Positions 33,527-41,318 of a stretch of DNA of 64,000 bases are shown here, piece after piece. Where the stretch lies: NCBI RefSeq assembly GCF_027497495.1, contig NZ_CP114205.1:8060001-8124000 (forward strand), in the 5' to 3' direction. Below the pieces are notes generated by a model. That model was not told where the DNA came from and made no database searches. It saw nothing but the letters and a program-made list of their open reading frames with translations. A program made the translations under genes and the position numbers. The stretch comes from Streptomyces tubercidicus. Its GTDB lineage: Bacteria > Actinomycetota > Actinomycetes > Streptomycetales > Streptomycetaceae. Each line of letters starts with the position of its first letter. Within the stretch, counting starts at the first letter, position 1.

Positions 33527-35866
33527 GTGCGAGCAGCGGCGCGCTGGACGCAGGCGCATCTGACGGCACACCGTCCGGCGGCGGTGCTCACCGCGCTGGC
33601 CACGGCCGGGATCACCATCTCCCTGCTGCTGGCCACCGCCCTGTTCGCCTACGCCACCGACCCCTGGCAACGGGCCTTCACCCAGTCCTCCGGCGCCCAC
33701 GTATGGATCCACACCCAAGGCGGCGCCGACGCCGGATCGCTCGCCGGCCTGGACGAGGTACGGGCCGCCTCCGGCCCCTTCCGTACGGTCCGCACCACCG
33801 CGAGCCTCCAGCCCGGCGACGCCAGGGCGACCCTGGAACTGCGCGGCACGGCGAAGCGCCCGGCCACCGCCGCACCCCAGATCACCGCGGGCCGCTGGCT
33901 CGACAACAACACCGACGCGGGCACCACCAAAGGCATCGTCCTGGAGAGTTCGGTGGCCCGCGCCATGTGGGCCAAACCGGGCGACACCCTCACGCTGAGC
34001 GGCTTCGCGGCACATCTGCGCGTGGTGGGCGTCGCCGACACCGCCGAGGTCGCCTTCCGCGCGGGCGAGACCCCGGGCGTCGCCTGGGTGCTCCCCGACA
34101 CCCTCCACGCCTCCGACGCGGGCCGCGACCAGCGCGGCAACACCATCGGCCTGCGACTCGGCGACCCCGCGGACACCGACTATGTCGTCCAGCGGGCGGT
34201 CACCCGGCTCGGCGCCGACCAGATCACCGATGTCTCCACCTGGCGGCAGGCCAAGGCCGAAGCCGAAGGCGACAATCAGCTCCTCGGCCGGCTGCTCGGC
34301 CTCTTCGGACTCGGCGCGCTGCTCGCCGCCGCCCTGGCGGTGGGCGGCGCCATCAGCACCAGGATCCGCGGCCATCTGCGGGACATCTCCATCCTCAAGG
34401 CCATCGGCTTCACGCCGGGCCAAGTGGTGCGGATGTTCGTCGCCCTCCACCTGGGCCTCGCGCTGCTGGGCGTCGCCCTCGGAGCGCTGCTCACCCAGGT
34501 GCTCGGCGCGCTGGTCCCCGGCCGGATCGGGGAGGCGATGGCCCTGTGGCAACAGCTTCCCGGGCATGCCTGGCTGACCCTGGTGATCTCCGGCGGAGTG
34601 GTGGCCTTCATCGGCGCGGCGACCTGCCTGGCGGCATGGCGGGCCGGGCGGGTACCTCCGGTGCCCGTCGCCCGCGCCGCCACCGCCGCCGGTGGCCGGG
34701 CCTCCGCACTCACCCGCCGGGCGCTCGGCCTCCGGGTCCCACCGGCGCTGGTCCTCGGCTGGCGGGGGGCCTTCCACCGTCCGCTGCGCTCCTCGGCAGC
34801 AGTGGCGCGGCTGGCCGTCCCGCTTCTGCTGATCACCATCGCGCTCGGAGCCTGGACCACCCTGGACCGCTTCAGCTCACACCCCGAGAACGTCGGACTG
34901 CCCGCGGCCCTCACCGCGCGCTCCGACACCCTCCCCGACCGGGAACTACGTCAACTCCTGGGCTCCCAACGGCAGATGACCGCCTACCCCGGCGCCGAGG
35001 TGCAGGCGCTCGTACCGGGTCAGACCGGGACGATTACCCTCCGCGGGCTCGGCACGGACACCCGGCCGTATCCCAGCGCCGTGGTGGAAGGCCGCGCCGC
35101 CCACGGGCCGAACGAAGCGGTGGCCGGACAGGGCCTGCTGGACCTCCTGGACGCCCGGGTCGGCGACTGGGTCCGGATGACCGTCGCCGGCCGTCCGCAT
35201 GTCCTCCATATCGTCGGCCGCAACATCGAGACCGCCGACGCCGGCCGGGTCGTCTCCACCACCCTGGACACCCTCCGCGAAGGCGACACCGACGACCCGT
35301 CCCCCCAGGCATCCGCACCGCCCCGCCCGGACTTCTACCAGCTGGTCCTGCACCACGACGCCGACCCGGACTCCGCACGGGAGGGCCTGACCAGGGCATC
35401 CGCCGGCCGACTTGAGGTACGCGAGATCCCCAACCCCGCCGACCAGCTGTCCGCGGTCCGTGCCGTCAGCGTCGGGCTGATCGCCGTGCTGACCCTGATC
35501 GGGCTCGTGGAACTGGCGACGACGGTCGGCGCCGGGGTCCGCGACCGCAGCCGTGACCTGCTCGCCCTCCGGGCCGTGGGTCTGACACCACGTCAGATCA
35601 CCGCCGTCATAGTCTCGGCCACCGCCTTCATCACCCTGGCCGCCGCGCTGGCCGGCACGACTCTCGGCGTGCTCGCCTCCCAGTGGCTGATCGACCTCCA
35701 GGGCCGCACCAGCGGCTGGGGGACCGGCATCGCCCAGCCCCCCGCCCTCGGCATCCTTCTGCTGGTCATCCTCGTCGCCGTCACCATCGCTGCGGCGGCC
35801 GCGGCCCTTCCCGCCGCCCGCGCGGCACGCCGCCGGCTCGCGGACTCGGCCACGGATCTGCTCTAG
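33527..35866 (+). CDS. ABC transporter permease, FtsX/MacB-like (duplicated)
   Basis: A 779-residue permease starting at GTG 33527. It has two FtsX-type modules: TM1 (about residues 20-45), a large extracellular domain, TM2-4 (LFGLGALLAAALAVGGAIS, VVRMFVALHLGLALLGVALG, VISGGVVAFIGAATCLAAW), then a second TM, extracellular domain and three-TM block ending VTIAAAAAALPAARAARRR. This eight-to-ten-TM duplicated form pairs with a single LolD-like ATPase, consistent with the gene just upstream. Convergent with the enolase gene, 39 bp apart. Confidence 0.92.
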   Translation: MRAAARWTQAHLTAHRPAAVLTALATAGITISLLLATALFAYATDPWQRAFTQSSGAHVWIHTQGGADAGSLAGLDEVRAASGPFRTVRTTASLQPGDARATLELRGTAKRPATAAPQITAGRWLDNNTDAGTTKGIVLESSVARAMWAKPGDTLTLSGFAAHLRVVGVADTAEVAFRAGETPGVAWVLPDTLHASDAGRDQRGNTIGLRLGDPADTDYVVQRAVTRLGADQITDVSTWRQAKAEAEGDNQLLGRLLGLFGLGALLAAALAVGGAISTRIRGHLRDISILKAIGFTPGQVVRMFVALHLGLALLGVALGALLTQVLGALVPGRIGEAMALWQQLPGHAWLTLVISGGVVAFIGAATCLAAWRAGRVPPVPVARAATAAGGRASALTRRALGLRVPPALVLGWRGAFHRPLRSSAAVARLAVPLLLITIALGAWTTLDRFSSHPENVGLPAALTARSDTLPDRELRQLLGSQRQMTAYPGAEVQALVPGQTGTITLRGLGTDTRPYPSAVVEGRAAHGPNEAVAGQGLLDLLDARVGDWVRMTVAGRPHVLHIVGRNIETADAGRVVSTTLDTLREGDTDDPSPQASAPPRPDFYQLVLHHDADPDSAREGLTRASAGRLEVREIPNPADQLSAVRAVSVGLIAVLTLIGLVELATTVGAGVRDRSRDLLALRAVGLTPRQITAVIVSATAFITLAAALAGTTLGVLASQWLIDLQGRTSGWGTGIAQPPALGILLLVILVAVTIAAAAAALPAARAARRRLADSATDLL

Positions 35867-35905
35867 CCAGAAGTCATCCAGAGGCGCCTTGTGCCCCTGG
35901 CGTGG

Positions 35906-37207
35906 TCAGGAACGGACCAGCGCCGCTCCGCCCGCGTACCGCGCGGAGACACCCAACTCCTCCTCGATCCTGATGAGTTGGTTGTACTTCGCGGTACGGT
36001 CGGACCGGGACAGCGAGCCGGTCTTGATCTGGCCGCAGCCCGTCGCCACCGCCAGGTCCGCGATGGTGGTGTCCTCCGTCTCGCCGGAACGGTGCGACAT
36101 CACGACGGTCCAGCCCGCGCGATGTGCGGTGGCGACGGTGGCGAGGGCTTCGGTCAGTGTGCCGATCTGGTTGACCTTGACCAGGACCGAGTTGCCGACA
36201 CCGGTACGAATGCCCTCGCGCAGCAGATTCTCCTTGGTGCAGAACACATCGTCGCCGGTGAGCTGGCAGCGGTCGCCGACGCGGGCGGTCAGCTCCCGCC
36301 AGCCGTCCAGGTCGTCCTCGGCCATCGGGTCCTCGATGGAGACGATCGGGTACGCGTCGATCAGCTTGGCCAGGTAGTCGGCGTGTTCGGTGGGCGTACG
36401 GCGCACGCCCTCGCCCGCGTACACATACGTACCGTCCTGGAAGAACTCCGACGAGGCCGGGTCCATGACCAGACCGACGTCCGTGCCGGGCCGGTAACCG
36501 GTGCGCTCGATGGCCGCGATGACGAAGTCGAGCGCTTCTTCGGCGGTACGGAGTGCGGGCGCGAAGCCGCCCTCATCGCCGACGCCCGTGGCATGCCCGG
36601 CGGACAGCAGGTCGCGACGGAGCGTATGGAAGACCTCGGAGCCCATACGGACGGCTTCCGCGAAGGTCTCCGCGCCGATCGGAGCGATCATGAACTCCTG
36701 GAAGTCCAGCGGGTTGTCGGCGTGGGCGCCGCCGTTGACGATGTTCATCATCGGCAGCGGGAGAAGGCGGGCGTCGGCGCCGCCGAGGTAGCGGTAGAGC
36801 GGCTGGCGGTGGGCCGCCGCGGCGGCCTTCGCGGCGGCGAGGGAGACGCCAAGGAGCGCGTTGGCGCCGAGCCGGGACTTGTCGGCCGTGCCGTCGAGCG
36901 CGATGAGCGCGGCGTCGAGTCCCGCCTGATCGTCGGCGTCGCGCCCGACGACCGCTGACGCGAGGTCGCCGGTGACGTGGGCGACCGCACGGTCGACGCC
37001 CTTGCCGTGCCAGCGCCCGGGGTCCCCGTCACGCAACTCCACGGCTTCCCGTGCACCGGTGGAGGCGCCGGAGGGGACGGCGGCGCGGCCGAGGGATCCG
37101 TCGGCGAGGAGGACATCGGCCTCGACGGTGGGGTTGCCCCGGCTGTCGAGGACCCTGCGGGCGGTGACGGACCGAATGACGGTTGACTCAACTGCCGTGG
37201 AAATCAT
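35906..37207 (-). CDS. eno: Enolase (phosphopyruvate hydratase)
   Basis: Glycolytic enzyme interconverting 2-phosphoglycerate and phosphoenolpyruvate; 433 residues, normal length. Key residues are visible in ARRVLDSRGNPTVEADV, GASTGAREAVELRD, NGGAHADNPLDFQEFM, GDEGGFAP (catalytic Glu), SIEDPMAEDD and TGDD (Mg ligands), KVNQIGT (catalytic Lys), SHRSGETED and QIKTGSLSRSDR. ATG 37207 follows GAAGGAAC. It is divergent from a MarR regulator across a palindrome and is not in a glycolytic operon; in Streptomyces this would fit the secondary enolase rather than the housekeeping copy (inference). Confidence 0.95.
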   Translation of the reverse strand: MISTAVESTVIRSVTARRVLDSRGNPTVEADVLLADGSLGRAAVPSGASTGAREAVELRDGDPGRWHGKGVDRAVAHVTGDLASAVVGRDADDQAGLDAALIALDGTADKSRLGANALLGVSLAAAKAAAAAHRQPLYRYLGGADARLLPLPMMNIVNGGAHADNPLDFQEFMIAPIGAETFAEAVRMGSEVFHTLRRDLLSAGHATGVGDEGGFAPALRTAEEALDFVIAAIERTGYRPGTDVGLVMDPASSEFFQDGTYVYAGEGVRRTPTEHADYLAKLIDAYPIVSIEDPMAEDDLDGWRELTARVGDRCQLTGDDVFCTKENLLREGIRTGVGNSVLVKVNQIGTLTEALATVATAHRAGWTVVMSHRSGETEDTTIADLAVATGCGQIKTGSLSRSDRTAKYNQLIRIEEELGVSARYAGGAALVRS

Positions 37208-37283
37208 GGGAGTTCCTTCGCGTTGATGTACGCCGCGGCCCTGCTGCGACAACGCTGACGCGTACCGCGACGGCGCTGACTCT

Positions 37284-37315
37284 ACAGCAATGCTGTTCAG
37301 TTGTGCTGTTCAGTT
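37284..37315. promoter_or_regulatory. Candidate MarR operator: palindrome plus 13-bp-spaced direct repeat
   Basis: ACAGCA-A-TGCTGT at 37284-37296 is a perfect hyphenated palindrome. TGCTGTTCAGTT occurs at 37291-37302 and again at 37304-37315. The cluster sits 77 bp upstream of the enolase start and 56 bp upstream of the MarR start. Confidence 0.55.
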
Positions 37316-37370
37316 CGTCTGTGCAGGTGAGCGGCGCGGCTTCGCTGGTGGTCACCGGTTAAAGTGCCGT

Positions 37371-37793
37371 ATGACCACCCCGGAACCCGCCGCCGTCGCC
37401 ACCGAACTGCGTACCGCGATGGGCAAGCTCACGCGGCGCGTGAAGCACGAGGACCGGATCCCGCTCGGCCACGTCTCCGTGCTCGGCACCCTCGATCGCA
37501 ACGGGGCCATGACCACCAGCGATCTGGCGGCGGACCAGCGCGTACGGCCCCAGTCCATGGCCCGCGCGGTCGGGCTGCTCATGGAGCAGGGGCTCGTCGA
37601 CCGCCGGGCGCATCCCACGGACGGCCGCAAGTTCCTGGTCGAGCTCTCCCCTGCGGGGCAGGTCGCTCTTGAGGCGGAGCGCGGGCGCAGGGTGGGCTGG
37701 CTCGCCCAGGCCATCGAGCTCGAACTCACCGGCGAGGAGCGCGAGGTGCTGGCGCGCAGCGCCGCCCTGATGGATCGGCTCGCCGCGCGCTAG
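37371..37793 (+). CDS. MarR-family transcriptional regulator
   Basis: A 140-residue winged-helix regulator: LGHVSVLGTLDRNGAMTTSD, LAADQRVRPQSMARAVGLLMEQG and LVDRRAHPTDGRKFLVELSPAG form the HTH and wing, flanked by dimerisation helices. ATG 37371 is the likely start. Divergent from enolase, and probably acting on the palindrome between them. MarR proteins usually respond to phenolics or oxidants; the effector here is unknown. A 26-bp perfect hairpin follows the gene. Confidence 0.92.
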   Translation: MTTPEPAAVATELRTAMGKLTRRVKHEDRIPLGHVSVLGTLDRNGAMTTSDLAADQRVRPQSMARAVGLLMEQGLVDRRAHPTDGRKFLVELSPAGQVALEAERGRRVGWLAQAIELELTGEEREVLARSAALMDRLAAR

Positions 37794-37845
37794 GGGACTG
37801 GCGGAGCTGGTTGATCCCGCCAAGCGTGATCCGTCGGCCCACTGG

Positions 37846-37900
37846 CCCGACAGCACAAGGTCCCCGACCGGAATCCGGTCGGGGACCTTGTGCTGTCGGG
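37846..37900. terminator. Exceptionally long perfect hairpin terminator
   Basis: Arms 37846-37871 and 37875-37900 are complementary over all 26 positions with a 3-nt AAT loop. It lies between the convergent MarR (ends 37793) and CAP-protein (ends 37912) genes and would terminate transcription from both sides. Confidence 0.92.
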
Positions 37901-37911
37901 GGCGGCGCTCG

Positions 37912-38550
37912 CTATCGCGCCGTGCCGAAGTCCTGCGTCCAGTAGTCGTCGGGCTGGGCGTGGCCGACGCCGATCTCCTTGAAGGAGCAGTCGAGGATGT
38001 TGCGCTTGTGGCCGGGGCTGGACATCCAGCCCTTCATCACGCTCTCGGGCGAGGAGTAGCCGTAGGCGACGTTCTCGCCGTAGGAGCTCCAGCTGTAACC
38101 GGCCCGCGTGATCCGGGCGTCGGGGGCCGAGCCGTCGGAGCCCGTGTGCGACATGTTCCGATGGTCCGCCATGTCCTTGCTGTGGTCCTGGGCGGCCTTT
38201 GTCAGCTTTGCGTTCACGGTCACCGGTGAGCAGTCGGCCTTGCGGCGCTCACTGTTGACGAGTTCCACCACGCGGGCCGTGGCACCGGATGCCTTGGCGG
38301 TGGCCTTCTTCGAAGCGCTCGGGGACGCGGCGGGTGCCGGGGAGGTCTTCGCCGCCGGCTTCGCTCCCTCGTCGCCCTTCGACCACCGGTGTTCGAAGGA
38401 TGCTTGCTTCCACTGCTCGTGGTGCCGGCCGCCGGCATTCCCCTGCTCGTCCAGACAGGCCATGGCAACAGAGGGCACGCCCACGGCGCCTATGGCGAGC
38501 GCGCCGATGGTTATCTGCCGGTAGCGCCGCTTGTTGCGATGTTTACTCAT
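37912..38550 (-). CDS. Secreted CAP/SCP-domain protein
   Basis: A 212-residue exported protein. The N-terminus has a basic then hydrophobic signal (RRYRQITIGALAIGAVGVPSVAMA), an Ala/Ser/Lys-rich linker (about 60-100), then a CAP domain: VVELVNSERRKADCSPVTVN, LTKAAQDHSKDMADHRNMSHTG, YGENVAYGYSSPESVMKGWMSSPGHKRNIL. The CAP-cavity His (SHTG, GHKRNIL) and Glu (GENV) residues are present. Bacterial members of this family are secreted and of diverse or unknown function. ATG 38550 is chosen because it gives the signal peptide; an in-frame start 41 codons upstream is unlikely. Its upstream region carries one copy of a twin inverted repeat (38684-38702). Confidence 0.9.
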   Translation of the reverse strand: MSKHRNKRRYRQITIGALAIGAVGVPSVAMACLDEQGNAGGRHHEQWKQASFEHRWSKGDEGAKPAAKTSPAPAASPSASKKATAKASGATARVVELVNSERRKADCSPVTVNAKLTKAAQDHSKDMADHRNMSHTGSDGSAPDARITRAGYSWSSYGENVAYGYSSPESVMKGWMSSPGHKRNILDCSFKEIGVGHAQPDDYWTQDFGTAR

Positions 38551-38683
38551 GCGTGACCTCACTCGGTAATTGCGGAGCGTCCCCGGCGCGGCTGGCTCTG
38601 TGCAATCCCCGCGCCTGAGCTGCGAAGACGCCTTGCGGCTCGTCATTCTTCGGGCTGCCGTGGAAGAAGGCAATGGACGCCGC

Positions 38684-38702
38684 TACTACCACGCTTAGTA
38701 GG
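38684..38702. promoter_or_regulatory. Inverted repeat CTACTA-N7-TAGTAG, copy 1
   Basis: Arms 38684-38689 and 38697-38702 around CCACGCT. Lies 134 bp upstream of the CAP-protein start. Spacing and symmetry suit a dimeric regulator such as a GntR-type protein (inference). Confidence 0.6.
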
Positions 38703-38897
38703 CCCTGGAGGTCCTTGCAATGCGCGGATGATCATGCTGTGCGGATTTCGGCGCTGATGAAATTGCTGATGCTCCGTCAGATGAACTTACCTGCTCACGG
38801 AGTGGGTAAATGCCTCAAGTGGGCCGCATGGTTACGCACCTTGTGTGCGAAATTCCCGACTCAAGACGGACAAGTCTCCCATGTCGCCAGGGGTGCC

Positions 38898-38920
38898 ACC
38901 TACTATTCGAGTTAGTAGGT
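38898..38920. promoter_or_regulatory. Inverted repeat CTACTA-N7-TAGTAG, copy 2 (extended arms)
   Basis: ACCTACTA (38898-38905), 7-nt spacer TTCGAGT, TAGTAGGT (38913-38920): perfect 8-bp arms sharing the 6-bp core and spacing of copy 1. Confidence 0.65.
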
Positions 38921-39102
38921 AACGAATTGATATGACGGATGTCACGATCCGGCGGAATGTGGACTCGATGGTCTCCGGAACGGGCCGGCTTATCCGGCGC
39001 GGCTCGTGGTGTGTCTCTCGGCCGGCGTCGAGCATGGGGTGGCGGAACCCGGGTACCGGGCCAGGACCATTCCCCGTACCCATGGAGGAGGCACGTCAAC
39101 TG

Positions 39103-39345
39103 ATGACCCGTCATGACGCGACCGGCGAGAACCGCATCCCGCTGCCCCATGACCTGCCGAGCCACCAGGCCGATGCCGACAGCCCGGTCCCCGACCCCTG
39201 GGACCCCGAACTGTCGGAGGGCGAAGACGACGGGCCCGACGAGACGGTTCCCGACACCGATCAGGCCGGCACCGGGCGGACCGGAGGTCAGAAGGCCGCA
39301 GGGTTCCGCACCGACCAGCCCATTCCGCACGAACCGGTCGACTGA
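39103..39345 (+). CDS. Small acidic protein of unknown function
   Basis: About 80 residues, strongly acidic and proline-rich (LPHDLPSHQADADSPVPDPW, LSEGEDDGPDETVPDTD), without cysteines or hydrophobic core, so probably disordered. ATG 39103 has GGAGGAG at 39084-39090, a little far away (12 bp); ATG 39082 in the same frame is an alternative. I do not recognise the family. The PWDPELSEGEDDGP pattern looks like small conserved Streptomyces proteins of unknown role. Confidence 0.5.
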   Translation: MTRHDATGENRIPLPHDLPSHQADADSPVPDPWDPELSEGEDDGPDETVPDTDQAGTGRTGGQKAAGFRTDQPIPHEPVD

Positions 39346-39349
39346 CCCT

Positions 39350-39373
39350 GCCCGGATGCCCGGATGCCCGGAT
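39350..39373. repeat. 8-bp tandem repeat, three copies
   Basis: GCCCGGAT at 39350-39357, 39358-39365 and 39366-39373, just after the small acidic gene. Confidence 0.85.
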
Positions 39374-39419
39374 GCCCGGCCGGGCGGGGCGATCGGCCGG
39401 AAGAGTAGGTGCAGGGGAC

Positions 39420-39458
39420 GGCACCCGTCCACGGCACCCGTCCACGGCACCCGTCCAC
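39420..39458. repeat. 13-bp tandem repeat, three perfect copies
   Basis: GGCACCCGTCCAC at 39420-39432, 39433-39445 and 39446-39458, in the noncoding stretch before the DUF2180 gene. Too short-period for CRISPR. Confidence 0.9.
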
Positions 39459-39627
39459 GGCGGTCGGACGGGCGCCGTCCCCCTTCCCCGGTGGGGAGAG
39501 GTCTTCCTTGGGGCGGCCAGGTGAGCCCGCCCCCGACCCGGCATGTGCTTCCGGCTTCCGTGCTGCGCCGCGACGTACATTGCCGTGGGGCCCGCGCCGG
39601 CCCACCTCACGAGATCGGAATGGCTCC

Positions 39628-39831
39628 ATGAACTGCTACGACTGCACGTCGGACCATGCCACCACCGCCGCGGTGGCGATCTGCCGGAACTGCGGTGCCG
39701 CGCTGTGCCACCAGCATGCCCAGTCCGCCCCGCAGACCGTGGTGCGCGTACAGGGCGTGGGCCAGAGCACCATGCCGGAGATGGCCCGCCGCATCGTGTG
39801 CACGATCTGCCGGGGCGCCCAGCCGGTCTGA
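39628..39831 (+). CDS. DUF2180 zinc-ribbon-like small protein
   Basis: A 67-residue protein matching DUF2180: MNCYDCTSDHATTAAVAICR, NCGAALCHQHA, and a final VCTICRG. Five CxxC/HxxH-type ligands in the first half (CYDC, CRNCG, CHQH) and CTIC at the end suggest two zinc sites. Such proteins are common in Streptomyces; their function is not known. ATG 39628 is the only sensible start. It ends 30 bp before the ATG of an alpha/beta hydrolase in the same direction and could be cotranscribed with it. Confidence 0.88.
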   Translation: MNCYDCTSDHATTAAVAICRNCGAALCHQHAQSAPQTVVRVQGVGQSTMPEMARRIVCTICRGAQPV

Positions 39832-39861
39832 GCCGTGCCTGAAGAATCGGAGCCGCGGTCC

Positions 39862-40596
39862 ATGACGACGACCTTTGTGTTGATTCCCGGCGCCGCGTGC
39901 GGCTCCTGGCACTGGCATCTGCCGGCGGCGGAGCTGCGGGCGCGGGGGTATGAGGTGGTGAGTGTGGATCTGCCGTGCGAGGACGACGCGGCGGGGCTGG
40001 AGGAGTACGCGGACGCGGTGGTCGCCGCTGTTGCGGGGCGACGCCGGCTGACGCTCGTGGCGCATTCGTTCGCCGGGTTCACGGCGCCCTTGGTCTGTGC
40101 GCGGGTACCGGTGGATCTGCTGGTGCTGGTGGCGGCGATGGTGCCGCTGCCGGGGGAGGCGCCGGACGAGTGGTGGGCGGCGACCGGGCACCCGGACGCA
40201 CAGGTCCGACGAGCCGGGCGGGCCGCTCAGAAGGCGGGCAAGGGCACGGGTGCGGAGGGTGTGCCGGAGGCCGCGGTGCCGGGCTCCGCCGCGGACCCGT
40301 TCTTCCAGGATCTGCCGCCGGACCTGGCCGCGGAGGCGGCGGCCCGCTGGCGGCGGCAGTCCGAGAAGCCTGCCGCGCGGCCATGGCCGATGGCGGCCTG
40401 GCCAGAGGTGGCGACCCGGTTTCTGCTGTGCCGTCAGGATCGTCTCTTCCCGGCACCGTTTCTGCGTGCGGTGGCGGCGGAGCGCCTGGGGGTGGTGCCC
40501 GACGAGATGGCGGGCGGACATTTCCCGATGCTGTCCCGCCCGGTTGAGCTGGCGGACCGGCTGGAGGGCTACGGCAGGGCGACGGCGGCACGGTGA
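39862..40596 (+). CDS. Alpha/beta hydrolase (EstA/salicylate-esterase-like)
   Basis: A 244-residue hydrolase: TFVLIPGAACGSWHWH (oxyanion region), VSVDLPCEDDAAGLEEYADA, VAHSFAGFTAPLV (nucleophile elbow GxSxG variant HSFAG), RFLLCRQDRLFP (catalytic Asp region) and GGHFPMLSRP (catalytic His). This short form resembles plant-type methylesterase/hydroxynitrile-lyase-like enzymes found in actinomycetes. ATG 39862 is preferred over GTG 39835 because of GGAG upstream. A hairpin (40601-40646) ends the unit. Confidence 0.88.
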   Translation: MTTTFVLIPGAACGSWHWHLPAAELRARGYEVVSVDLPCEDDAAGLEEYADAVVAAVAGRRRLTLVAHSFAGFTAPLVCARVPVDLLVLVAAMVPLPGEAPDEWWAATGHPDAQVRRAGRAAQKAGKGTGAEGVPEAAVPGSAADPFFQDLPPDLAAEAAARWRRQSEKPAARPWPMAAWPEVATRFLLCRQDRLFPAPFLRAVAAERLGVVPDEMAGGHFPMLSRPVELADRLEGYGRATAAR

Positions 40597-40600
40597 CCGT

Positions 40601-40646
40601 GACCGCCGGTCCGTCCCGCCATGTGTACGGGGCGGAGCCGGCGGTC
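40601..40646. terminator. Hairpin between convergent genes
   Basis: GACCGCCGG (40601-40609) pairs with 40638-40646; inner bases also pair partly. Between the alpha/beta hydrolase and HAD genes. Confidence 0.6.
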
Positions 40647-40661
40647 GGTAGCCTGAAGCCC

Positions 40662-41318
40662 TCAACGCCCCTTGGGGGACGTCCCGTTCCCGTACGGCAG
40701 ATGGGACAGGGCGGTGATCAGCCGCACCGGCAGGTACGCGGGCCACCCGGGCCGGGCCACCTGGTAGGAGACGTACCCGAGGGAGCGGCCCATCTGTACC
40801 TCGTCCGTCGTCTCCGCCTCATAGACCACCCGGCAGTGGCCCGCGGCCTTTTTGGCGCGCTTCCAGAGCGCGGGGGCGGGCTTCCGCTCCGCCTCGGTCC
40901 GCGGGGTGAAGATCCGGTCGCCGAAGTCCGACCAGGCGAACGGAGTGCTGCCCGTCCAGTCCTCGTCGATCACCTTCTTCAGCTCCGCCGCACGCTCCGC
41001 GTCGGTGGAGCCCCAGGAGGGCGGCACGTTGGTGATCAGGCCGACGGGAATGTGCCGGGCACGCAGCGCACGCAGATACGCGGCCGCTCCCGGCAGGTAG
41101 CTCACGCTCTTGTCCTCGGCGGTGTGCACCAATGTCTCACCGAGGTCGAAATACACCATGACGCACCGGCCCGTGCGGTCGCCGTCCTCCGCGCTGCGCG
41201 GTGCCGCCGCGGCGGGGCTCGCACCCGGTACGGCTAACGCGGCCATCCCGCCCAGCGCGAGCAGCATGCGCCAGGTGACTCTGCGGGCGGAGTTGTCTTT
41301 CGCGGATGTCTTCTTCAT
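40662..41318 (-). CDS. Secreted HAD-superfamily-like protein
   Basis: A 218-residue protein that pairs a signal peptide (residues 1 to about 39, ending SPAAAA) with a HAD fold: motif I VYFDLGETLVHT, motif II region VGLITNVPPSWG, motif III/IV region ERKPAPALWKRAKKAAG and VVYEAETTDEVQMGR. In motif I the second catalytic Asp (DxDxT) is replaced by Gly (DLGET), so it is unlikely to be a classical phosphatase. Exported HAD proteins are uncommon. ATG 41318 lies after AAGGACT. Confidence 0.8.
   Translation of the reverse strand: MKKTSAKDNSARRVTWRMLLALGGMAALAVPGASPAAAAPRSAEDGDRTGRCVMVYFDLGETLVHTAEDKSVSYLPGAAAYLRALRARHIPVGLITNVPPSWGSTDAERAAELKKVIDEDWTGSTPFAWSDFGDRIFTPRTEAERKPAPALWKRAKKAAGHCRVVYEAETTDEVQMGRSLGYVSYQVARPGWPAYLPVRLITALSHLPYGNGTSPKGR

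Larger units (their letters stand above)
38551..39102. other. Intergenic region with paired inverted repeats
   Basis: 552 bp without a convincing gene, in part AT-richer than the surroundings (about 38720-38800 and 38840-38880). It contains two identical-architecture repeats, CTACTA-N7-TAGTAG, at 38684-38702 and 38900-38918. Confidence 0.6.

Noticed and set aside
39350..39458. A CRISPR-like array
   Set aside because: Repeat units are 8 and 13 bp, directly abutting, with no spacers and no cas genes.
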